A DNA stretch of 64,000 nt from Montifringilla adamsi (taxonomy: Eukaryota; Chordata; Aves; Passeriformes; Passeridae), in the NCBI GenBank assembly GCA_017590115.1, contig JAGGNK010012114.1:255467-319466 (forward strand), read 5' to 3'. This document shows, piece after piece, positions 26,869-38,790 of this stretch (position 1 is its first letter; every line of letters starts with the position of its first letter). Below the pieces are notes generated by a model. It was given only the letters and a program-made list of their open reading frames with translations. It was not told the origin of the DNA and did no database searches. The position numbers and the translations under genes were made by a program.

Positions 26869-27903
26869 AAGAGACTGAGAGAGAAGTTGTCTCAAGACGC
26901 AAACTCCAATATATTCCAAGGTTAGTGCTGTATAATTAATGGCATTACCAAATGAAGCTGAAAGTGTAGAGTCTGCAAAAGGCTAATAACAAGGATTAGA
27001 TATGCACTTTCTTTTTCATTCATGTTCTTACAGTTTCTTGTGAGCCTAATTGAAGTCAGGAGGGCTTTTCCAGATGACATTTTCAAATGTGGCTCTGATC
27101 AGTGGCAAACAGTGCATGTGCCCTATGGAAAAACCTCTTGCCATGTATTGCTAAGGAAAAAAAAAAAAAGAAAGAAGTCTTGCTCTACTCATTTTTGATT
27201 AAAGTTGCAGCCGGATATGTTACATTAGAAAACTGGGAGAAGTATTTTCAGCTGGCACAATGGTCATATGCATTTTTTCTCTCTAGGATTACATTCAGTA
27301 AGGTTTTATTAATGGAAACAGACACATGTTGCCAAAAAACTGTTGAAGATATCAAGTTTGCTTCAAAGTCTGTAAAACAATGGAATGTAGACAAATGCTG
27401 GAAAACACTTCTAAATTAATCCTTCTGGCGTTAGATTATTCTGTGATAAAAATTCACTTTAACAAGTAGGTCAGAGTACAGCTGCTAAAAGTAAGCAACC
27501 TGATGCAACGGAGGCTATGGTTTTAAACACTATCAAAATGATCTTGGATTAATTGCTTTCCCGCTGGCAGTAAAGGTTATTTATAGAACATACTTTAAAA
27601 AAAGGAAGGAACCTGAATATCTCTAATCTTCTACTAACCTTCTACAGCAAATAGCATAACATTAGCTCTGCGTGCATTTCTGAATGCAGTTTTTAATTAT
27701 AACTTCCCATGTTTACATGAGCCTTGGTTTGCTTTCCAAAAATCTCACAAACAATTCCTGCAGATGACCTGTGTGTAGTGGTGAATTTCTCCATAAAGTG
27801 AGTATTGATGAGCTGAAAAGTTCAGTGAACAGGAAAATTCTGCTGCTTTTATTGCCAGTGTGACAGGTTACTTTATTACCATGCCTTTCACAGCAATTTA
27901 ACA

Positions 27904-27917
27904 GTTACCCTGGTAAC
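27904..27917. promoter_or_regulatory. RFX X-box-like palindrome
   Basis: GTTACC-CT-GGTAAC is a perfect inverted repeat with a two-base spacer. It fits the core pattern GTTNCC-NN-GGNAAC bound by RFX-family transcription factors, although the usual spacer is AT rather than CT. It sits inside a segment (27680-28160) that looks like a conserved non-coding element. Binding is inferred from the motif only. Confidence 0.35.
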
Positions 27918-30900
27918 AGATTCAGTGAGGTAATGGGATCAGAGGCATTAGAGGAGAGGAAAGGCTAGCGACAAGAGAAAACCATCTGCTGGCTTATGTT
28001 CTCGGGGCTGTTTGCTCACTGCGAGCTTCTGACAATCATTGTACTTGGATGTAAATGAAGCAGGTTAAACCACAGGCCTGCCCTATTTAGCTGTACTCTG
28101 GTGATTTGTCTTTCTAATTCTATTGAAATAATAATCAGGATTTGTTTCTGATTAATTAACTAACCTTTTGGTAAAAAGATTAGATAACGAAATTGCTGCC
28201 TATTCAGAGATAATGAGATTTTTATTACTCTGTCAAAAGGAAAGAAAAAAAAAGTACATTTATGTGTCACCAACCACCATGTCAAGGGACAAAAATAAAG
28301 ATTTAAATCTTTATGTCAGACATTTATTTCCTCCACAGATTAAGTATATATTGTATTCTATGGGTGCATATAATCATATTTAAAACTTTTCAGACAAGCT
28401 TTTAAAACACCAAATAAAACACTAAATATATTTAAACCATTATGTATTTTTCTTTAATTTGTTCCAAAAGAATTCTCCTTATGGAAAAGAAAAACTTGAT
28501 GATTCAGAAATCATGTTGATGCGTGGACGTACTATGTGGTGTTTATATAAGTGCAAAAATGTGAAGAAAACAGTAAAATTTCTGTGTGAGCACTAAAGAA
28601 TGACATATGTAAGCAGACTGCTATTATATCTTGACTGATAGAGTAGTTAGAATAGAAAATGCTTTTACATATAGAAGATTTACCTGTGTGTTTTAAACAC
28701 CATGCAGGATACTGAAAGCTTTTATAAGTAAATAAGAAATATTAACAAATATTTTTTAGAGTCAAATACTCTTAGAGTCTCCTCTGAAAGGCTCCTTGAG
28801 AAGGCACAGCTGCCTCCTTTGAGTGACCCAGACTTGCAGAAGGTCCCCGCCAGACCCCCATGGTTGGGCTGCAGCCCGAGCAGTGCCTGCCCACCAGCAC
28901 CTCATGTTTCATCATGGCCACCCCTGGCAAGGGACATAAAACACCTAAAAACTTTTTCCTGGGATTACTAAGCCAGTACAGCTGTGAAATATGTTATCCA
29001 TACACTGGTGGCACATCTGTGAGGCCATTGGCCATGTGCTGCACCAGGGGTGTCCAGGCAAACTCCTGGAGACAGAAACACGATGAGTGCACAGCATTTT
29101 CTGTGGCTTACCCACTACAAGAAGAGCTTTTTTTGCTCTGCTGACTGTCAAGACATTAACTGTGATTTGTTAATTAATAGATCTCTACAAACAATTGTGA
29201 TGAGAGCATTTGCTGTCATGTGTACAAAGCAAGAGGAAATATAGGACACAGCAGAGCATTTTGTTGCAGTGGAGTTAATGAATGCACTCTCAGATTTGAG
29301 GTGACACATACATTGGTGGCTTTTGGTTTGCTTCATTACTTTTACTTTTACATGTTAACATGAAAGGCTTTCATATGCTGAAAGTCCCTGCTTTTCCCCA
29401 GTGGTGTATATCGCTGAAAGCCAGCCAGAAGAGCGACCCAGTTAGAGAAAATGTCTTTGGAAAAGAGATCTGATGCTGAGCATTTTCCTCCCTGTTCCCT
29501 TAGGGGAACCGGGGCACACTCCTACACAACCTCATAGTTTCCAGTTGCTGATTACCAAGTGTGGCCAGAATTTCTGCCTTTCTGCCCAGGCTTTCATCTG
29601 TTGCAGCTATAACAAAGGATGCTTTCTGCTACCATCAGAAAATTGTCTCCTCTTTCGCTACCCTCCAAAAATTCTTACTGCAGGTTTTTGACCCCTGATA
29701 GCCAAAATCACTCAAAAGGCAAGCAAGGCTCTTGGCTCTGTACCAGCTGTAAAGCTCTGCTCTCCATCTCTTCTTCCCCTCTACCCATGTGAAATTTAGA
29801 TTTAGCTTTAGTTATTCTTATTAAAATTAGCAAAATATTATCAGAGTATCTCAGCTAAAGAGAATAACTATAGTTTTCCTTCTTCCAGACAATGACATCT
29901 GCAGCTCTACAGTTTCATGAAATGTCTATACTTAACAAAAACATTACTTCATTTTCATGGTATTTCTTTTGTGCCTAGGAGCAACCCTGTAATTGTTCAC
30001 TTCAATTACAACATTACTATTTTATACTGAAACCCATTTTATCTGCATGCCAGCTTTTTATTTGTTTTACCAACTATATCTATTTCCATTACTGCAAGGC
30101 TGATGGTTTGTCTCAAGAGGAAATCAAATCCATTAATTCAGAAATTTCAAGCACGGCTGCCTCTGCCATAAGCAGCATTTCTTATGCTAATAACAAATGT
30201 GCTGAGACTGAAAAGAACTGACACAGCTCTGTTTTTTATCATAACTTAAGCATTTATGTAAAAAGGCAAATCCAATAGTACTAGGAAACTATAAGTGTTA
30301 TTATATATAATTCACTTTACTGAGCACTGCATACAGCCTGGTTTGTGCAACTGTGTCTTAAATCATGCTGTTTGTGGTTTAACTCACTTGACATTTGGGG
30401 TCTGCTTTTGATCTTGGGTACCTCAATGAAAATCTGCCATTGTTCATCTAGCAACAATACAATTATTTCCGATTTACCACAGACAAATGGAGATCTGGAT
30501 ATGTTCAGCTTGCTTATTGTATTTCATCTCAAAATCACAATATACTGAACTAGCTTTGGACTCTGTATTTACAAATACAGAAAATGCATTATGGAAGTGG
30601 GACATCTTTTTTTCCCAGCCACAAAAAATAGCCATTTCAAAGCCAAATTAAGTATTTCCAGGAAGCTGTATCCTTCCAACACCTTACAGAAATAAATGCT
30701 TCCCCCACTTCCCACTGCCTCCTCATTTAATGCACTTAGTCCTGTTGTATCACATGGGCTGTGTTCAATTAGATAGTTTAACAAGATAAACTCTGACTTT
30801 GACCCAGAAAAAAGCAAACCAGATTGCTGCTGAATTCTACGTTAGCTTTTCCAGGCTTTGTGACCTGTTTATGTCAATGAAAAATGCAAGAGATCCTTAT

Positions 30901-31941
30901 CGTGAGGGCCAAATTAGTTTCTTAGGGTTTGTGTTTTTCTTAATATATATGTGTGCACAGACAGAGTGTACAAGAAAACTGTGCCATTCTTGCCCTTCAT
31001 TTTTGCAGCAAAACCCTTTAGTGCTGTAAATCAGATCTCATTGGGAGATCTTATACACTGGCCGCCGATAAGCTGTTGAGAAGCAGACAGGGCTTTTAGG
31101 AATTGCTGAACCATGAAGCTGACCTGCTTAGTGTTTTGTTGTAGGCTATTAAATCCAGGATTGGTGTTTTAAGATGATTCTGCTTTCTTCTTCCCTTGGC
31201 CTGGTTAAGCAACTCTACCCCCACCTCATTATTTAGATGATTAAAATAAAAAATAAAATGAGAAACCTGTTTGAAAATCCTTCCTTCACCCATCAAATTA
31301 ATGAGAGTGACTTACGTTGACGTAGTTTATGGCCTTGGAAATTTGACACTAATTTTGCAACTGAGAAAAGATTTACTAACTTTGCACACAACCCAGCTTT
31401 GGTAGCAGGGGAATGACATTCTTTTCTCCAAAAACAAGCACTACATTTTTGTAAACATGTTATTTGGTTGTCTCATTGTAAATGGATCCCAGTTGGGTAA
31501 TATGACTTCTTCCCACTAGCATATTGACAATTATGTATGAAAAGACCAAGCACAAAGGAATATATTTCATCTAGAATGCTTTAATTTTCCAATTTTTTCA
31601 AGTGTTTTGCAGTGTACCTGCTAGTGCCTAGTTAGAAGCATGCTGGTTCTCTGCACATCTCTTTCATACTGAGAAAGAAATTAAATGTACCCTTTTATTT
31701 TTTCTCTGTTTGACGAGTGTTAACAAGTGCAGCATTTGAGAAAACCCAACTAAATACAGCTCTGTAGCTGTTGCTACTAAATAAAGCAAAAGCCACCTGG
31801 TGACAAAGTTCACTGGGGTGTCGTTTCTTTGTGTGGCTGAAAGAAAGAGAAGAAGAGAAGAAAAAGAACTCACATACTCATTGAAGTAAATCTCATTGAA
31901 TCACATTCAGGAGACAAAACCATAATGTGGATGTTGTATAC

Positions 31942-31996
31942 GTGTGTGTATGTGTGTGTGTGTGTATATATACATATATATATATTTTTTTTTTTT
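31942..31996. repeat. Compound (TG)n(TA)n microsatellite plus T run
   Basis: TG repeats (31942-31965, one TA interruption) pass into TA repeats (about 31965-31985) and then a run of 12 T (31985-31996). Alternating purine-pyrimidine DNA of this kind can adopt Z-form and is usually polymorphic. Confidence 0.93.
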
Positions 31997-32389
31997 GCAT
32001 GTAGACAGACACATCTCCGAGATTCTCTTTTATAGGAATTAAGGCATTCAAATTCAGGAAGTGGGAAAAAAGTATTTAAAACTAGATATTACTCTGCTAC
32101 AAAATGTAATTTTTTTGAAGTCAAGCATGTTTTTATCACAAGTACATTTTTATCTCCATTTTTTTTGGACCTCTGATGTCAATTCAATTGCCATTGGACT
32201 GTTTTCACATGATCACTCTGTTTATTTAAAGAGTTTTATAATGACTTAGGAAATCTGAGTTCTCATTATAATGGTCTTATTTAATGAAGATGTCTGGTTT
32301 TAGTTTTCTCGTGGTCAAAAAGGAGAGGTGTGAGAAGCAAAAGAATCACAAAACAATAGAGGCCAACACATTAGAATGAAAAAGGATTT

Positions 32390-32412
32390 AATTTGTATAT
32401 CATATACAAATT
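32390..32412. repeat. Inverted repeat, 11-bp arms, 1-nt centre
   Basis: AATTTGTATAT (32390-32400) and its exact complement ATATACAAATT (32402-32412) flank a single C. AT-rich composition makes a chance origin plausible. Confidence 0.88.
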
Positions 32413-34946
32413 CTTGTGCTTTTCAGGAATTAAATTTAATTACTGTGCAATCTTTCTCCTTGTCTGTTCATCTATTGTTCTTTTTGTAATTGCTCATTTA
32501 TTACTTTTAGCACAAAGGATCAAATTGAAAATTCAGCCTCAGTATCCAGGCCACATCCTTAACACTGGTAGTCTTTATAATTTCAACAGCTGTGCATGAG
32601 ACTGCTAGTATTTCCCACATTCTGGGGCAGCAGAATTTGTCTTCCTCCTTGTATTTCATAGGCTTACGTTTCACTATAAGCCTTATGTGTGTATTCAAGC
32701 TTGAGATGATGAACAGGCTTTTAGGGCAGTCAGATCACAAGGTTAAAGGTTTGTTGTTCGGGATTTTTAAACAGCATTCCCACAACTGCTGCTCAATTTG
32801 CTGCTGTGTCCTATCTGCAAAATAGCAAAATAATAACTCTGTTAGAAAGTAACGTTATGTCGTGCTGTGGGACTACTTCTACTCTGGCTAGAAAAAGCAA
32901 CATAGAAGCTCATTACTGAGAAAGCATGTAAGGCTACTGCAGCAAAGTTTAGATTATTTCCACAGTAATTACTGATTTCTAGTATCATAGCTATAAATAT
33001 TTGTGCCAATACTGCATAAAGTACATACCTTTAGAACATCAACAGTTCCTTCTAATGATTCTTTCCAGTTTAGATACTGTACTCCTCCATCAATCCCCTG
33101 CCTTCTGATCAACATTTGCTGATTCAGAAATTACCTGTTTAATTAGAAATGCATTTTTAATATAATTTAAATCAGAAAAAGAATAATTAGATTTCTTTTT
33201 CCAACACATTCAACAAAAGAGAGAGCTAATTTGCACTCAAGGACTCCTGCCCCCCACAAAAGTGTCCTACATTTCTCCTAAAGTGTCCCACACTCTGGGT
33301 GTGATTTTAGACACTAAAAGATTGACATCCTGCACTGGTCATCCAGTTATTGGAAAAAAGCACAAATATTTCCAATTGGAGATTTACTCCCTGTGCATTT
33401 CCTTCTTGGTTAGAGATGGAGCAAGATTAGCTAGCCTACAGGAGGCAGATAAACTCTGTTTGGGAGTGAATTCCACCCTGTGTTACCTGGGCTGTATGAG
33501 CCATGTGGCTCAAACAGCATTCAGGGGGACTAAGTGTGATCATTGTCTTAGGATGACCTGAACTAATGCTTTTGTGGTGCTCCTATCTGAATTTAAATTG
33601 TTCATTTTCCCCTTACCCTGCCCTTCAGAACTCTTAAAATATCTTTTTCTAGTCTAAATGCAACTTCTGACAAGTAATGCGTGAGAATATCAGTTTGCTC
33701 AGCTGGTCAGGTATGTCCAGTCACCTGTAAGCAATTTACATGATATCTGAGAGGTCTGTTCTCAAATCAGTGCACAAATAGAATTCCCATTAACAGCGAT
33801 ACAGGTTATGAACAAGCACGAAAGTAAAGAAACTGCCTAATTAGAGATAATGAAACACCAGTCTCTTGGAGTTCTGAAAGGTAGTGGCAGTCATATTTAC
33901 TTTGAAATGAAATTAACACAAAGCTAAAAATGAAATATTGAACTGGTAAAACAAGGAAAAGTAATCTAGAGCTTGAAGTTCTGTGCAGCCCTACATGCAG
34001 TCCCTTCATGGAGACATATGCACATTTTACAATCCTGCTGCAAATATCTGCTTTGCAAGCATTTGTTTTGCAAGATGAATTGGAAAAAAATATATGCAGA
34101 CATGATCAGCTCTTCTTGGGTCAACACAAAAGCACAAGGAAGAAGAAAACCCAGAATTTTTGTCAGGACACCGGGAGTTTCTGATGATTGGCTGCATTTC
34201 CAGATACTGCTGGAAACCATACTTTTATTTATTGTTTTTATTTATTGTTTTTTGATAATTGCCTTTATCCCAGCTATTTGTCTGTAAGTGCTCCTTTGGA
34301 CATGAATTTTTAGCTCGCCATAAACTCCTCATTGTCGAGTTATGACAATTTATTTCCATTTTAGCTTAAAGAAGAATTTTTCCTCAGTGAAGTTTGATAT
34401 ACATTATATTTTGTGTATTTACAGAATACAGCCTTCATGTCTTTGGTTTTGGCAGTTTCATGTTAGAGACACTTTCTTTACTGTCCACCAAGAAAACATA
34501 ATTTTCAAGGCCATTCTAGAAGAACATATTAACTTTGTCTAAACTTATCTTATGGGAATGTGGATTCTGAATGGTTTCCTAGATAAGGACTCACCATTGA
34601 TTTCCAGATTAAGACTTCCTTTAAAACAATATGTTTTGAAATACCCCACGATTTAATTGGTTTCGTTTCACAAACAATTTACATTAGTAGCTTGTAGTCA
34701 TTCTCTTTTAAATAAATACTTACTTTGTTTCTTCATTTGCTTGATGAGCCCACAGCATGTCACAGAAATTCTTTTTACCTTCAAGTGTGTGACCTTGACC
34801 TCTGTATCTTTTTTCTTTGGATAATCAGTCCTCAGGGTAAGCCAGTTTGTTAATGAACCTACTCTGCAATGATAAATGTTTCCTATTTAATCCTCTTTGA
34901 GAAATATGCTTCAGGTTAGAATATATTGCTTGGAATATTACACCAG

Positions 34947-34984
34947 TATTTTAAGCATAACTGGTATCAGTTATGCTTAAAATA
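34947..34984. repeat. Perfect hairpin, 17-bp arms, 4-nt loop
   Basis: The left arm TATTTTAAGCATAACTG (34947-34963) and the right arm CAGTTATGCTTAAAATA (34968-34984) are exact reverse complements around the loop GTAT. The stem ends at the next base pair (G against T). It is too short for a microRNA precursor and has no terminal target duplication that I can see. Confidence 0.95.
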
Positions 34985-36317
34985 TCAAATGAAACCAGCC
35001 TAAATCCCAGGTTATCTTCTTCTGACCAAAAAACTGTGATCAAGCAACCTGCAGACATTTCCATTTATTCAGTACCTTAGTATTCTTACAGTTCTTTCCT
35101 CTCTTTGGATTTTACTGAATATGTTAACAAATTTTTAAGACATGCCAGTATATTTTAAATTCATAGATATTCTGTAAATTCTTGGTTCGGGAAATAGGTG
35201 TCTCACTAAGTCTTAACTGGAAATATTAATGTATGTGTTAATTATTTCAGCATTTAAAATCAGAGCAGTTGCCTATGTTGTTATATTCCTTCACTACATT
35301 AAATTCTTAGCAGCATGTTTTGTTAAAAACTTACCACTATTCATTTGAAAATTCTCTTCATAAATATTTGACAATAGTTGCTGAAGCTATTCTGTTTCAG
35401 CACTGCAGGACATTTGTTGTTTTTTACTAAAATGTCTGTGAAAGCACAAAAACAATCCCCTAGAAACAATCAAAAGAGATTTTCATAGCAGATTTTCTAT
35501 CAATAGCTGAAACTATTTTGATAGCATTAATCTCATTACTTTACAGTGATAGGAATATAGTAATAATAAGTTTTTATCTGTAGGAAGCTTTGGCTTTGTT
35601 TCACCTTGGAAAGGTTGAGAAAGAACAAGATTTTCTGCTAAATTAAAATGGCTTATCTTGGTAGACATAAATCCTAGACCCTGACAGAAAAAAGAAAGTG
35701 GGACAGCTTGATGGCTTTTTACAGAGACAATGTGAGAGGACAGGACTTTGTTTAATCAGAGCCCATCCCATTACTAACCTTGGGTTAGTGAGACTTTCTG
35801 GGAAAGGTTTCTAAGGTAGTACAGAGCTTTTTTCTACCTTTGTTCACATACATTATTTCTGTGGGTCATGTGGGCAGTTTTAGCTGGAAATAAAGATATT
35901 GTATTGAGGGACTTGAGTTTGGGAAATGCTGGAAAGAAGACACTAGATGCTGACCACAGAAGAAGCTGAGTAATAAATAGTGCAGCTGGACTTCAGGATC
36001 CAGTTAGAGACAGAAGACAAGATTTCATTTTCAGGCTTCCACCACAGATTATTTAGCACTGGCAGGACTGTACATTCATAGTGGTACTAGACTTCATGGT
36101 AGTTTTCTAATGAAAATACATTTGTTTTAGCTGTCTTTTGACAATATGTTTAGAATCTCTGTTCAAAACATTTCCTTTCTTTATCTGCTGTATACTCTAT
36201 AGGTGAACATGTGCAACTGGATGTCCATCAGTAAGATAATTTCTGTATATGGAGTGGACCATGCATTTTAGCTATGTCAGTCTTTTTTCTCTACCATTAA
36301 ACATAAAGTGCTTTTTA

Positions 36318-36319
<2 letters not shown>

Positions 36320-36347
<28 letters not shown>
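36320..36347. repeat. Poly-T run (28)
   Basis: This is 28 uninterrupted T between CTTTTTACC and AATGAG. No retroelement body is recognisable on either side. Confidence 0.95.
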
Positions 36348-36350
<3 letters not shown>

Positions 36351-38598
36351 GAGAAAACTCTGCTTTCCAGAAAAAGCATTTTTCAAACAATTAAATTCCT
36401 TGGGCCATCAGGTAATGTTTGCTTGGTTGCTCTGAAATGAGGAACTGAAAAAAATTTTCATAGCCAAATCTGGATGCCATTGCTGTCTAGGGAACTGTAA
36501 CAAGCTCCTGATATATGCCCAATTTCCTTACCAATGAAGAAATTGTTTCAAGAAGGATAGATATCCTGAAATGGGAGCTATTCAAGCATCTACAGGAAAT
36601 AAATAAATAGTAAATTGATGTCTATTTCACTTGTTTTCGTTGTATCACATATCTTCTCTATTTCTTTAAACAGTGAAACTATGCTAATTTATCCTTTGTT
36701 TAGTAATTTGGAAAATCTGTCCATTTTTTTCCCTTACTGTCCAAGGGATTCCTATGAATTCAGAGGTGGTTAAATCTCCATTAAGTACAATTTCTAAGTA
36801 CTGTCAATATTTGGCAACGACATAGTTAAATAGTTTGAACTTATTGAGAGCTTAGACTGACACACTTTTCCGCCCTTATTCCAGAAGCAAGACCTAGAAT
36901 ATAATTTCTTGTCCTTTCAACTTTACAAGATAATGTAATATGAGATTTAACTGGCCTTGGTCCTATTAATTGCTCTGAGCAAATACTGCCTGTTCCATGC
37001 TGTACATGACACTTTTAATGCTATGTGAGATTAACACTTCACAGCCTTTGCAAGATTTGTTTTTGTACTTCTCTACTTTACTGAGGTGTGACATTGTTGG
37101 AGGGAAAGCCCTGACAAAGACTTTTTACAGCTGTTGTGCTCTTCTGTAGTCAGACCTTGTCAGAAAACTTATCTTTTTGTTTGGGGATTTTTTTGTTTTT
37201 TTGGGTTTTTTTGTTCTGCCTTTCTAGCTATGTCCAGCATTGTAGAAATTATGTTTAAGAAGACCGAGTTGTATATTTGAATTTATAGCCTTCATTGCAA
37301 CAGATATGTCCAGTCTGGAAAGGTATAAAGAATATGGAATAAATTAAAAATCTAACTTCCTTAAAAAATTAACTCAAGGAAATAGTTCTTAATGTCAGAT
37401 GCTTTCTAGCAAGTTATGCTTTTTGCTTCTTACAGTGCACTGTGTGAAGTCCAGCCCAGCAAAGTTAGTGGAGCATCATAGTAATGCTTGTCCTTTCTTC
37501 AAACCCAGCACAATCTTACAGTGGTCAAAAACTACTTCTGCAGCACCGTGACAGAGCAACACACCTCAATCCACCTTTTGCCTTGGAGTACAAAAAAATA
37601 GGCAAAAGCTAGAGTATCAATGTGCAGCAATTGATGTTGGCTGAAGATTTCTCCAGGCTGTATTAATTGCTTGCTGTTTTCTTGGCTGCAGACCAGCTGA
37701 TGTTCCTTCCAGGTCTCTGTACTGAGGGTGAGTATGGATGTACATTTTTTTATCATTGTTTGTCATGCTATTCAGGACAATAGAATGATCCCAGCAGAAA
37801 TTCGCCTTTATGACTTTTTCCCCCTGGCTGGTGTACCAGCTCATGCCAGTAATATCGTTTTTTCTACAAAGCATTTTCCTTTGTATTCTTAATTGTTCAA
37901 AGACAATTTAAAAGCAAAACAATTAAGTACATCAAGGATATCTTCTCAAGACTATTTTGTGAATGTTCAGAAAGCCCAAAGTATTGTGAGACTCCAATGA
38001 CCCGGGATCAAATCTGCCTATCACCAGGTTAGAGCCTATGAGCAAGTGTGAGCAGGATTAGATGGTGCAGTGCTTATAGAATATTGCACCTCTGTTATGT
38101 TTAGCCTCACACACCAACATGAGCCATGTCTCTGCTCCCATAAGCCGCTAACGGGCTTGTTCCTCCTCTGAAGTGGGACATTTGCCTTTCTGCTCCTAGA
38201 CACAAAAGCCAGCACTGGCTTGAGCTGGCCTGCCATTGGATATTGAAATTTCAGTCTTCCCAGCAGCCCTTCAAGAAATGATGAGTAACCTGCCTGATAT
38301 TTTACTACAGCCATAATATTTTGGATTCTTGATCCTTTCAATCACTTCTAAATACTGCTAAATAGTTTGTAATTAAGAAATGCCTGCTGTTTTATGGGGA
38401 CACAGGTAAATGTGCATATCCAGGTTGCCATCATCAATGGGAGTGCACCAAGACCTCAGTGCCTCTTTGGTAACGGCAGTATCGCTGGTGCTTACAGGAA
38501 CCAGCTATCAATGCAGGTCACTAACCCCCATCTCAGCCATGGTGACTGTGTGAGTGATAATTCCAATATACAGAGCCCTGCAATCCTGTCCCGTCCCT
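36348..38598. other. Unique non-coding DNA
   Basis: No gene is supported. A small G/T-rich patch lies at about 37180-37216 (TTTGTTTGGGGATTTTTTTG-like). From 38036 to 38600 the composition is more balanced, with a minus-strand frame of about 100 codons and a plus-strand frame that reads into the G/T tract; neither resembles a known protein. Confidence 0.5.
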
Positions 38599-38790
38599 GG
38601 TTTGTTTTTGTTTTGTTTTGTTTTGGTTTGGTTTGGTTTGGTTTGGTTTGGTTTGGTTTTGGTTTTTTTGGTGGTTTTTTTTTTGTTTGTTTTTGGTTTT
38701 TTGTTCTGTTTGGTTTTGGGGGTTTTTTTTGCTTTGTTTTGTTTGGTTTTTTGTTTTGTTTTTTGGGTTTTTTGGGTTTTTTTGTGTGTG
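38599..38790. repeat. Long G/T-rich tract with (GGTTT)n core
   Basis: About 190 bases are almost purely G and T on the plus strand. TTTTG units lead into a perfect period-5 (GGTTT)n core at 38625-38659 (seven units), then irregular TTTTGG, GGGGG and TTTGGG blocks. The evenly spaced GG pairs could support two-tetrad G-quadruplexes. The Phe/Gly/Val-rich frames here are compositional artefacts. Confidence 0.93.

Larger units (their letters stand above)
22567..31941. other. Unique DNA, candidate conserved non-coding segments
   Basis: No gene is supported in more than 9 kb. Microsatellites lie at 23909-23957 and 26848-26868. Segments at 23330-23760, 25840-26060 and 27680-28160 read like conserved non-coding elements, with balanced composition, POU- or homeodomain-like AT words and no simple repeats. 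A GC-richer patch at 28790-29130 contains a 94-codon frame with no recognised similarity. Confidence 0.45.
31997..36319. other. Unique AT-rich non-coding DNA with hairpins
   Basis: No gene or transposon is supported. Notable items are an inverted repeat with 11-bp arms at 32390-32412, a TAATTA-rich segment at 32940-33220, a TGACCTTGACCT double nuclear-receptor half-site at 34790-34801, and a perfect hairpin with 17-bp arms at 34947-34984. Confidence 0.5.
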
